Source: Erysipelotrichaceae bacterium | GTDB taxonomy: Bacteria; Bacillota_I; Bacilli_A; Erysipelotrichales; Erysipelotrichaceae | NCBI GenBank assembly: GCA_003446295.1 | Contig: DMBB01000272.1 | Span: 694-5,911 of the forward strand | Direction: 5' to 3' | Length of the DNA stretch: 5,218 nt | Part shown: piece after piece, positions 1 to 5,218 of the stretch | How positions within the stretch are numbered: position 1 is the stretch's first letter | Layout: each line of letters opens with the position of its first letter | Notes under the pieces: generated by a model | Told to the model about the DNA's origin: nothing | Databases searched by the model: none | Seen by the model: the letters and a program-made list of their open reading frames with translations, nothing else | Position numbers and translations under genes: made by a program

Positions 1-640
1 CGATATCCTCGTTCTTGAGGTCGCCATCGATCGTCTTCGGGCATCCGATTACCTGTACGCCTGTTTCATGCGCAGCGAAGTATTCTGCCAGAACAGCAGC
101 GTTTGTATTGGAGTCATCACCGCCGATGATAACGATTGCTGTAATGCCGTGCTTTTTGCAGACTTCAGCCGCAACTGCGAACTGTTCTTCTGTTTCCAGC
201 TTTGTTCTGCCGGAACCGATGATATCAAATCCGCCGGTATTTCTGTACTGATCAATATAGTCATCGTCAAATACCAGATAATCATCATCCAGCAGTCCGC
301 TCGGACCGTTTTTGAATCCGTAAAGAACATTTTCTTTATCTGTTGCTTTCAGAGCATCATAAAGTCCGCAGACAACATTGTGTCCGCCGGGAGCCTGTCC
401 GCCTGACAGAATAACACCGACGACCTGCTTCTTGGGAGCTGATGTGTTCTGACCTTTTGCGAAAACGATCTCTTTCTTGCCGTATGTGTTCGGGAACAGA
501 GCCTGGATCTTTTCCTGGTCTGCGACGCTGTGTGTCTCTTCCCCTTCGCTGACACTGATTTCAGAAATACCATGTCTCAGCATTCCGGGCAGTTTAGGTT
601 CATACTTCAGTCTTTCAATCTGTAACGGTGAAATTTTCAT
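1..640 (-). CDS. pfp: Pyrophosphate-dependent 6-phosphofructokinase, long form (N-terminal 213 residues, partial)
   Basis: This enzyme phosphorylates fructose 6-phosphate to fructose 1,6-bisphosphate in the cytoplasm using pyrophosphate instead of ATP, a reversible glycolytic step. The gene starts at ATG 640 and its 3' end lies outside the window; 213 residues are visible, whereas long-form enzymes are usually about 550. After an N-terminal extension that opens [18 protein letters not shown], the nucleotide/PPi loop [11 protein letters not shown] is at residues 78-88. [11 protein letters not shown] is at 171-181 and [11 protein letters not shown] at 200-210. In the family, Asp after GGD (D176 here) and Lys in PKT (K202) mark PPi rather than ATP use, and D205 is the expected catalytic base. 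The binding site AAAGGAG lies about 12 bases from the ATG, a slightly long spacing. The gene has its own promoter downstream of the ABC-F gene. The PPi-dependent assignment is firm; the acceptor preference is known from the family only. Confidence 0.95.
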   Translation of the reverse strand, partial: MKISPLQIERLKYEPKLPGMLRHGISEISVSEGEETHSVADQEKIQALFPNTYGKKEIVFAKGQNTSAPKKQVVGVILSGGQAPGGHNVVCGLYDALKATDKENVLYGFKNGPSGLLDDDYLVFDDDYIDQYRNTGGFDIIGSGRTKLETEEQFAVAAEVCKKHGITAIVIIGGDDSNTNAAVLAEYFAAHETGVQVIGCPKTIDGDLKNEDI

Positions 641-672
641 GATTATTTTTTTCTCCTTTTGGTTACAGTACA

Positions 673-701
673 ATTATAGCAAATCTACTCTATTTATCAT
701 C
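673..701 (-). promoter_or_regulatory. Extended -10 promoter of the PPi-phosphofructokinase gene
   Basis: On the minus strand a perfect TATAAT (673-678) is preceded by TGC, giving the extended -10 motif TGCTATAAT. The hexamer 17 bases upstream is GATGAT (696-701), a poor -35, as is common for extended -10 promoters. Transcription would start near 666, leaving a leader of about 26 bases that contains the AAAGGAG ribosome binding site. There is no hairpin-plus-T-tract terminator between the ABC-F stop codon and this promoter, so read-through from the ABC-F gene may add to expression. Confidence 0.7.
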
Positions 702-707
702 AGAATT

Positions 708-2576
708 TTATGCGTCCGCGGATTCTTCACTCAGTTCTTCCCACCACTCATAAAGGTGTGCCAGTTCGTTGTGAATGCCGTCGATTTCTTCATCCAGTTC
801 ATTCATTTTCCGGAAATCATGATAATACTCGGGTTCAAAGCGCAGTGCGCGTTTGTCCTCCAGAAGCTGCTCTGTTTCGGTGATCTTTGTTTCCAGGCGG
901 GCGATCTCACGGCGCAGTGAATCAGGTGACATTTTACGCGGCTGAGCGGCTTTCTTTTCAACCTTGACTGTTTTGATCTCCGCTTCCTTTTCCTGGTTCT
1001 TTTCTTCATATTCCTGATATGTCATTTCCAGGAATTCTGCCGTGCCGTCTCCCAGTACCAGCAGTTTGTTTGCCAGACGTGAAATGAAATAACGGTCATG
1101 CGATACAAACAGCAATGTTCCTTCATAATCATCCAGTGCCTCTTCCAGTGCTTCCTTTCCGGGAATATCCAGATGGTTCGTAGGTTCATCAAGGATCAGC
1201 AGATTGGAGTGCATCAGCAGCAGTTTTGCGAATGAAAGACGTACTTTTTCGCCTCCCGAAAGCACATCGACCGTTTTGAAAACGTCATCCGCAGAGAACA
1301 GGAACTGTCCGAGCACTGTTCTGACAGTTGTTCTGTCCAGATCAGGATACTCATCCCACAGTTCTTCCAGAACGGTTTTCCCGGATGAGAACTGGGCAAG
1401 CTGCTGATCAAAATATCCGGGTTCGATCTGATGCCCGAATAAATAACTGCCGGAAAGCGGCTCTACCAGATCCATCAGTGTTTTGACAAATGTGGATTTT
1501 CCCGTGCCGTTGGGTCCGATCACAGCCACGCGGTCACCTCTGTGCATCTCCATTGTGACAGTGCACAGCGGCTGATCATAGCCGACGCACAGATGATCTG
1601 TCTCAAGCACACGTTCACCGCCTTTGATGCGCGGCGAAAAATGGGCATGGAAAGATCTGTCATCCGCCCCCTGTACAGGATCGATCTTGTCCATCCTGTC
1701 GAGGTATTTGATCTTGGACTGGGCAAAGGCAGCTTTGTTTTTCTTATAGCGGAACTTTTCGATCAGTTCTTCAAGCCGCTGTATATCCTTCTGCTGGCGC
1801 TGATAAGCAGCCTCCTGCCGCTCAATGCTTGCCCGCTTCTGTTCCACAAAGGAGGAATAATTCCCGGTATACCGCGTCAGCTTCCCGTATTCCATATCAT
1901 AGACAACATCAGACGTATGATCGAGGAACATACGGTCGTGGCTGACCGTCACAACAGCGTTCGGATATTTTCTGACATATCCTTCCAGCCATTTGATCGT
2001 TTCCAGATCCAGATGGTTGGTCGGTTCGTCCAGCAGCAGAATATCAGGCTTTGACAGCAGCAGTTTTACAAATGCGATCCTGGTCTTCTGTCCGCCGGAG
2101 AACTCCCCGATCGGACGTTTGATATCAGTGTCCGCAAAGCCGAACCTGGTAAAGACCGTCTTCATTTCGGTCTCCCAGTTATATCCGTTCATTGCCTCCA
2201 TTTTTTCCTGTGCTTCAGCATAGCGCATCAGAAGCTTTTCGGAATGATCCGTGATCATCCGTTCTTCCATGTCATTCATTTCCTTCTGCAGTTCAAACAC
2301 AGGCCGGAAGATCTGCTTCAGTTCTTCTTCCACAGTCCAGTCATCGTGCTCCAGCACTTTCTGCGCCAGATAGCCGATGGTCGTTCCGTTTGTCATGGAT
2401 ACAGTTCCGGAGTCAAAATTCATCTCACCGCAAAGGCAGCGCAAAAAGGTCGTCTTCCCGCATCCGTTGCGGCCGACGATCGTGATCTTTTCATTTCCTC
2501 TGATCTCAAACTGCACATCGGAGAATATGACATCTCCTCCGAATGCTTTTGATGCATGACTCACCTGATAAAGCAT
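708..2576 (-). CDS. ABC-F family ATP-binding protein, YdiF-like
   Basis: This is a soluble ABC-F protein of 622 residues with two ATPase domains and no membrane segment. The family acts on ribosomes, relieving stalled or drug-blocked translation, rather than in transport. Domain 1 has Walker A GRNGCGKT (35-42), signature FSGGQ (159-163), Walker B with LDEPTNHLD (catalytic E184) and H-loop H213. The inter-domain linker (about 241-310), which contacts P-site tRNA in the family, is rich in charge and predicted helical. Domain 2 has Walker A GPNGTGKS (354-361), LSGGE (439-443), E464 and H493. A charged C-terminal extension (about 520-622) looks coiled-coil. All catalytic residues are intact. Length, the C-terminal extension and the stretch around DQQLAQFSSGKTVLEELWDE resemble B. 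subtilis YdiF (about 640 residues). The ATG at 2576 follows AAGGAG with a 5-base gap. Whether it gives antibiotic resistance cannot be told from sequence. Confidence 0.93.
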   Translation of the reverse strand: MLYQVSHASKAFGGDVIFSDVQFEIRGNEKITIVGRNGCGKTTFLRCLCGEMNFDSGTVSMTNGTTIGYLAQKVLEHDDWTVEEELKQIFRPVFELQKEMNDMEERMITDHSEKLLMRYAEAQEKMEAMNGYNWETEMKTVFTRFGFADTDIKRPIGEFSGGQKTRIAFVKLLLSKPDILLLDEPTNHLDLETIKWLEGYVRKYPNAVVTVSHDRMFLDHTSDVVYDMEYGKLTRYTGNYSSFVEQKRASIERQEAAYQRQQKDIQRLEELIEKFRYKKNKAAFAQSKIKYLDRMDKIDPVQGADDRSFHAHFSPRIKGGERVLETDHLCVGYDQPLCTVTMEMHRGDRVAVIGPNGTGKSTFVKTLMDLVEPLSGSYLFGHQIEPGYFDQQLAQFSSGKTVLEELWDEYPDLDRTTVRTVLGQFLFSADDVFKTVDVLSGGEKVRLSFAKLLLMHSNLLILDEPTNHLDIPGKEALEEALDDYEGTLLFVSHDRYFISRLANKLLVLGDGTAEFLEMTYQEYEEKNQEKEAEIKTVKVEKKAAQPRKMSPDSLRREIARLETKITETEQLLEDKRALRFEPEYYHDFRKMNELDEEIDGIHNELAHLYEWWEELSEESADA

Positions 2577-2585
2577 AGAAACTCC

Positions 2586-2624
2586 TTATGCAGAAGAAGA
2601 CTGCCCGTACCGGGCAATATTCAT
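2586..2624 (-). CDS. Possible 12-codon leader peptide upstream of the ABC-F gene
   Basis: An ATG at 2624 opens a reading frame encoding MNIARYGQSSSA. It closes with TAA at 2586-2588, and the two A bases of that stop are the first bases of the AAGGAG site of the ABC-F gene. The frame contains a perfect hairpin (2602-2616). Drug-induced ABC-F resistance genes such as vmlR, and msrD with its leader peptide, are known to be controlled by ribosome stalling on upstream frames; by analogy this could couple ABC-F translation to stalling. Against it, AGGCGG directly abuts the ATG with no spacing, so initiation would be weak unless the transcript is leaderless here. Twelve codons can arise by chance. 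Confidence 0.3.
   Translation of the reverse strand: MNIARYGQSSSA
2602..2616 (-). promoter_or_regulatory. Perfect hairpin in the ABC-F leader
   Basis: TGCCCG (2602-2607) and CGGGCA (2611-2616) form a perfect 6-bp GC-rich stem with a 3-base loop, 25 bases upstream of the ABC-F start codon. On the minus strand it is followed by GTCTTCTTCTGC rather than a T-run, so it is unlikely to terminate transcription. It sits entirely within the possible leader peptide frame. Downstream of it, CUUCU can pair weakly with AGGAG of the ribosome binding site, so alternative leader folds are possible. Confidence 0.5.
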
Positions 2625-2630
2625 CCGCCT

Positions 2631-2680
2631 ATAAAATAAGGAATGGAATGATCCTGACAAATCTTCCATTCCTGTTTTCA
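2631..2680 (-). terminator. Rho-independent terminator of the rex-asnS transcript
   Basis: On the minus strand AGGAATGGAA (2664-2673) pairs perfectly with TTCCATTCCT (2639-2648). A further GAT/ATC pairing (2661-2663 with 2650-2652) extends the stem past a one-base bulge, leaving an 8-base loop. The stem is followed by TATTTTAT and preceded by an A-run (AAAAC). It begins about 20 bases after the asnS stop codon. The TTTT on the opposite flank could make it bidirectional, but no plus-strand gene approaches it. Confidence 0.85.
2633..2660 (-). promoter_or_regulatory. Candidate promoter of the ABC-F gene, overlapping the asnS terminator
   Basis: TTGTCA (2655-2660, five of six matches to the consensus -35) is followed after 16 bases by TATTTT (2633-2638, four of six matches to the -10). 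Both hexamers are inside the terminator of asnS: the -35 is in its loop region and the -10 in its T-tract. Transcription would start near 2626, almost at the ATG of the possible leader peptide. The -10 is weak and the exact hexamer is uncertain, but a promoter is needed here if the terminator is efficient. Confidence 0.35.
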
Positions 2681-2694
2681 TCATTCAATACTGA

Positions 2695-4080
2695 TCAGAA
2701 CATCAGATTGCGCGGTGTTCTTGCGAACGGGATGACGTCCCTGATATTCTGCATGCCCGTCACATACATGACAAAGCGTTCAAATCCAAGGCCGAAGCCG
2801 GCATGCTTGCAGCCGCCGTATCTTCTCAGATCAAGGTACCACTGCAGGCCTTCCTTCTTCATGCCGATCTCTTCCATACGCTTTTCAAGCAGGTCCAGAC
2901 GTTCTTCTCTCTGGCTTCCGCCGACAAGCTCACCGATGCCCGGTACGAGCAGATCGCATGCAGCGACAGTCTTTCCGTCATCGTTGTTTCTCATATAGAA
3001 TGCTTTGATCTCCTTCGGATAGTCGATCAGGAAGAGAGGGCCTTTCGCAACATGTTCACAGAGATACTTTTCATGTTCGCTGTTCAGATCCATGCCCCAG
3101 AAGATGTTTTTGTTTTCAAACTCAACATCTGCCTGTTTCAGAAGTTCGATGCCTTCTGTATATGTCATGCGTCTGAAATCACTGTTCTTAACATGGTCGA
3201 GGCGTTCCGTCAGTCCCTTATCGATCATTTCATTGAAGAACTTCATTTCTTCAGGGCAGTTATCCTGTACATACTGGATGCAGAAACGAACCATATCTTC
3301 GATCAGGTCCATATCATCATTCAGATCAGCAAATGCCATTTCCGGTTCGATCATCCAGAATTCTGCCGCATGTGTTGTGGTATTTGAATTCTCGGCACGG
3401 AATGTAGGACCGAATGTATAAACATCACGGAATGCAAGCGCATATGCCTCTGCCTGAAGCTGGCCGGATACGGTCAGACTTGCATGCTTTCCGAAGAAAT
3501 CCTGATCATAGTTTGCATCGCCTCTTGTTGTGACGGTAAATGTTTCACCTGCGCCTTCTGCGTCATTTCCGGTAATGATCGGCGTATTGACATAGACGAA
3601 GCCCTGATCCTGGAAGAATTCATGAATCGCCATAGCCAGCACGCTTCTGACTCTGAAGACAGCGGAGAATGTGTTTGTACGAGGACGGAGATGCCCCAGT
3701 TCTCTCAGATACTCAAAAGAATGTCTCTTTTTCTGCAGAGGGTATGAGTTATCACATGCACCTTCCAGTACTACTTCCGTTACCTGGATCTCAAAAGGCT
3801 GTTTGTTTTCAGGAGTCGGAAGATATTTTCCTGTTACGCTGATCGCAGTCCCTGTCAGATATTTGGATACTTCAGCATAATTGGGAAGCGTGTCAGCGTA
3901 TACAAGCTGTGCATTGCGGAAATACGTTCCGTCATTCAGCGCGATAAAGCCGACATTTTTCCCTGAACGGTTCGTACGGATCCATCCCTGCAGTGAAACG
4001 TATTCCACCTGGTCCTTTTCCATATCCGTTCCTTCATATGTGAGTTCATAGAGCTCACGAACTGTCATGTCACTAAGCAT
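2695..4080 (-). CDS. asnS: Asparaginyl-tRNA synthetase
   Basis: This class IIb synthetase joins asparagine to tRNA-Asn using ATP in the cytoplasm and acts as a homodimer. The N-terminal OB-fold that reads the anticodon spans about residues 24-106 ([11 protein letters not shown], then [10 protein letters not shown]). The catalytic core follows: motif 1 around 145-168 with the conserved proline in VNTPIIT, motif 2 FRAENSN at 227-233 running into [11 protein letters not shown], and motif 3 GFGLGFERF at 428-436 with the ATP-binding Arg435. The motif 2 sequence and the ending [11 protein letters not shown] distinguish it from aspartyl-tRNA synthetase. At 461 residues it is close to the E. coli enzyme (466). 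Two in-frame ATGs compete: 4086, which directly abuts GAGGGG, and 4080, which is 6 bases away from it. I chose 4080; using 4086 adds two residues. It lies just after rex without a terminator, so the two are probably one transcript. Confidence 0.97.
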   Translation of the reverse strand: MLSDMTVRELYELTYEGTDMEKDQVEYVSLQGWIRTNRSGKNVGFIALNDGTYFRNAQLVYADTLPNYAEVSKYLTGTAISVTGKYLPTPENKQPFEIQVTEVVLEGACDNSYPLQKKRHSFEYLRELGHLRPRTNTFSAVFRVRSVLAMAIHEFFQDQGFVYVNTPIITGNDAEGAGETFTVTTRGDANYDQDFFGKHASLTVSGQLQAEAYALAFRDVYTFGPTFRAENSNTTTHAAEFWMIEPEMAFADLNDDMDLIEDMVRFCIQYVQDNCPEEMKFFNEMIDKGLTERLDHVKNSDFRRMTYTEGIELLKQADVEFENKNIFWGMDLNSEHEKYLCEHVAKGPLFLIDYPKEIKAFYMRNNDDGKTVAACDLLVPGIGELVGGSQREERLDLLEKRMEEIGMKKEGLQWYLDLRRYGGCKHAGFGLGFERFVMYVTGMQNIRDVIPFARTPRNLMF

Positions 4081-4103
4081 ATTCATCCCCTCTTTGCAGT
4101 TTT

Positions 4104-4724
4104 TTATTTAGCGTTTGTTTCAAATACCAGTTCCTGGATGCTTGAAACAACATCGATCGTTTTTACGGAAATACCTGCCGGTACCTTGAAATGTTCTGAC
4201 GAAAAGCTGACCATACCGGTAATGCCGTTTTCGATCAGGATATCGACAGTTTCCTGTACTTCCTTTGTAATGCAGAGGATCGCGATCCTGCATCCTTCCG
4301 GGATCTTTTCTGAAATATCCCTCAGATCATATACCGGAACGTTCGTTTCTCCGACAGCTTCCGGCTCCAGATCAAATGCACAGACGATCTCTCCGACAAC
4401 ATGATTCCAATGATTGTAATTGAGCAGCGCTTTGCCCAGATGACCGCATCCGACAAGAATGATCTTCTCGTCGAAATTCATACCGAGCTGTTCAGAAAAA
4501 ATACGGATCAGATCATCTACATCATAGCCGTAGCCCTGCTTCCCGAGTTTTCCCAGAAAACTGAAATCTCTGCGGATCGTTGTGGATTCGATCGAAACAT
4601 ATGAGGCAAGTTCCCTCGACATGATCCTGTTGACGCCGCTTGCTTTCAGTTTGCGTAAGGCCTTTAAATAGACCGGATAGCGGTGCAGTGTAGCCTTTGG
4701 CACTGCTTTTTTATTTTCTGCCAT
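4104..4724 (-). CDS. rex: Redox-sensing transcriptional repressor Rex
   Basis: Rex is a homodimeric repressor that binds DNA when NAD+ is plentiful and lets go when NADH rises, typically controlling fermentation and respiration genes. Numbered from ATG 4724 (206 residues), a winged helix-turn-helix occupies about 8-80, with [23 protein letters not shown] (36-58) as the recognition region and KQGYGYDV in the wing. The Rossmann domain has the glycine motif GCGHLG at 92-97 and D118 (in AFDLEPE) at the position that normally holds the adenosine ribose. The C-terminal helix ([13 protein letters not shown]) resembles the domain-swapped helix of the family. Three in-frame starts are close together: GTG 4733, ATG 4730 and ATG 4724. 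I chose 4724 because GGTGA sits 5 bases before it and a start at 4733 would fall almost on the predicted transcription start. A Rex-like half-site in its own promoter suggests autoregulation. Confidence 0.95.
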   Translation of the reverse strand: MAENKKAVPKATLHRYPVYLKALRKLKASGVNRIMSRELASYVSIESTTIRRDFSFLGKLGKQGYGYDVDDLIRIFSEQLGMNFDEKIILVGCGHLGKALLNYNHWNHVVGEIVCAFDLEPEAVGETNVPVYDLRDISEKIPEGCRIAILCITKEVQETVDILIENGITGMVSFSSEHFKVPAGISVKTIDVVSSIQELVFETNAK

Positions 4725-4742
4725 TGTCATCACCCGTAAAAC

Positions 4743-4771
4743 ATCTTATCACGGTGAGATTAATTTGTGAA
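4743..4771 (-). promoter_or_regulatory. rex promoter
   Basis: On the minus strand TTCACA (4766-4771, five of six matches to -35) is followed after exactly 17 bases by TAAGAT (4743-4748, four of six matches to -10), which is preceded by TGA, giving an extended -10. Transcription would begin near 4736, leaving only about 12 bases before the preferred rex ATG, enough for the GGTGA binding site. The promoter would drive rex and asnS together. It sits directly after the tsaD stop codon, with no terminator between. Confidence 0.6.
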
Positions 4772-4782
4772 TAAATTAGTAT
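4765..4782 (-). promoter_or_regulatory. Candidate Rex operator (one strong half-site)
   Basis: The minus-strand 18-mer ATACTAATTTATTCACAA fits the spacing of Rex sites, 7-base half-sites around a 4-base centre. The right half TTCACAA matches the Rex half-site TTGTGAA perfectly in inverted form. The left half ATACTAA matches only three or four of seven positions, depending on which consensus is used. The good half coincides with the -35 of the rex promoter, where bound repressor would block RNA polymerase. The other half overlaps the tsaD stop codon, which may limit its sequence. Confidence 0.4.
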
Positions 4783-5218
4783 TTTTCACCTGGCATTTCA
4801 AGTGACGGATCTGCAGCTGCTTCCAGATCACCGAAGCATCCATGCTGGTAAGCCGCGTATCCGGCAGCTCCGATCATTGCCGCATTATCCGTGCAGCAGT
4901 ACATCGGAGGGATCACAAGCTTCACTTCCGGCACTTCCTGCATCTTTTCCTGCATCAGCTGACGCAGTCTTGAGTTGGCTGCGACACCGCCCGCAAGAAC
5001 GATCATCTTCGGTTGATATTCCTTTACTGCAGCGACAGTCTTGGAGACCATGCTGTTGAGCGCTGTTTCCTGGAAAGCATACGCCACATCCGCAGGATCC
5101 ACTTCATTTCCAGCCCGTTTCTCACGTTCAACCAGCTGAAGAACGGCTGTTTTCAGACCGGAAAAGGAGAAATCAAACGGCGAAGCTGTTTTTGGTACAG
5201 GAAGCTTATAATGGGGCT
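4776..5218 (-). CDS. tsaD: tRNA N6-adenosine threonylcarbamoyltransferase TsaD (C-terminal 146 residues, partial)
   Basis: TsaD transfers the threonylcarbamoyl group from threonylcarbamoyl-AMP to A37 of ANN-decoding tRNAs, making t6A. It works in the cytoplasm with TsaB and TsaE. The reading frame is open to the window edge, so the 5' part is missing; 146 residues of an expected 340 or so are present. Visible family motifs are FDFSFSGLKTAV (residues 14-25 of the fragment), LAGGVAANSRLR, and CCTDNAAMIGAAG, whose Asp is a metal/nucleotide ligand in the family. The natural end is intact at TAA 4776. Internal GTG 5102 should not be taken as a start, because the conserved frame continues upstream of it. 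rex follows after 51 bases with no terminator between, so read-through into rex is likely. Confidence 0.96.
   Translation of the reverse strand, partial: PHYKLPVPKTASPFDFSFSGLKTAVLQLVEREKRAGNEVDPADVAYAFQETALNSMVSKTVAAVKEYQPKMIVLAGGVAANSRLRQLMQEKMQEVPEVKLVIPPMYCCTDNAAMIGAAGYAAYQHGCFGDLEAAADPSLEMPGEKY

Noticed and set aside
477..920. 147-codon plus-strand frame spanning the gap between the phosphofructokinase and ABC-F genes
   Set aside because: It crosses the ends of two clear minus-strand genes and the promoter between them. Its hydrophobic look comes from reverse-complemented, charged-residue codons.
1542..2054. 170-codon plus-strand open frame
   Set aside because: It is antisense to the ABC-F gene, across the linker and first ATPase domain. 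No family motif is visible and it fits a shadow frame.
2602..2616. Hairpin considered as a second terminator
   Set aside because: It is followed on the minus strand by mixed C/T sequence, not a T-run, and lies only 25 bases before the ABC-F start, so a leader role fits better.
2803..3387. 194-codon plus-strand open frame
   Set aside because: It lies wholly antisense to asnS, whose catalytic motifs are intact. The product is rich in Phe, Ile and Cys with no recognisable domain, and it has no convincing ribosome binding site. It is a shadow of the coding frame.
4749..4757. Short palindrome TCACGGTGA between the rex -10 and -35 region
   Set aside because: Only four base pairs around one central base, and the flanks do not extend the symmetry. 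Too short to call an operator.
4761..4778. AT-rich inverted repeat TAATTT / AAATTA after tsaD, considered as a terminator
   Set aside because: The stem would be six A-T pairs with no GC and no T-tract after it, and it overlaps the tsaD stop codon. It would not terminate.
1..5218. Search for a defence system, mobile element, CRISPR array, tRNA or rRNA gene
   Set aside because: No direct-repeat array, transposase motif, terminal inverted repeats, or tRNA/rRNA gene sequence was seen by eye. All coding space is accounted for by five housekeeping genes.

Overview
All genes in this window lie on the minus strand and all are well-known housekeeping families. Reading in the direction of transcription (high to low coordinates), they are: the C-terminal part of tsaD (tRNA t6A modification), rex (NADH/NAD+-sensing repressor), asnS (asparaginyl-tRNA synthetase), a YdiF-type ABC-F ATPase gene, and the N-terminal part of a long-form pyrophosphate-dependent phosphofructokinase gene. 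The plus strand carries no gene I can support.

The organism looks like a member of the Bacillota with mid-range GC. The evidence is strong AGGAG-type ribosome binding sites, the combination of Rex with a YdiF-like ABC-F protein, and a tsaD / ABC-F / rex neighbourhood like the ydiE-ydiF-moaC-rex region of Bacillus subtilis. A long PPi-dependent phosphofructokinase alongside these would fit an anaerobic fermenter such as an Erysipelotrichia-like lineage. That placement is inference.

Layout: tsaD ends at 4776. The 51-base gap before the preferred rex start holds a good promoter (TTCACA, 17 bp, extended TGA-TAAGAT). Its -35 element coincides with a perfect Rex half-site, which suggests rex autoregulation. 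No terminator separates tsaD from rex. rex and asnS are separated by only 23 bases (17 with the upstream asnS start), so they are probably co-transcribed. A clear intrinsic terminator follows asnS at about 2631-2680. The ABC-F gene then begins with its own short leader, which holds a perfect 6-bp hairpin inside a possible 12-codon leader peptide ORF. The stop codon of that ORF overlaps the ABC-F Shine-Dalgarno sequence. A 67-base gap after the ABC-F gene contains a consensus TGC-TATAAT extended -10 promoter for the phosphofructokinase gene, which runs off the window at position 1.

Functionally the window combines translation (t6A modification, Asn-tRNA charging, an ABC-F ribosome factor) with central energy metabolism (the redox sensor Rex and PPi-linked glycolysis). 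I see no mobile element, CRISPR array, RNA gene or undescribed multi-gene system. The most interesting signals are the leader of the ABC-F gene and the rex promoter/operator.
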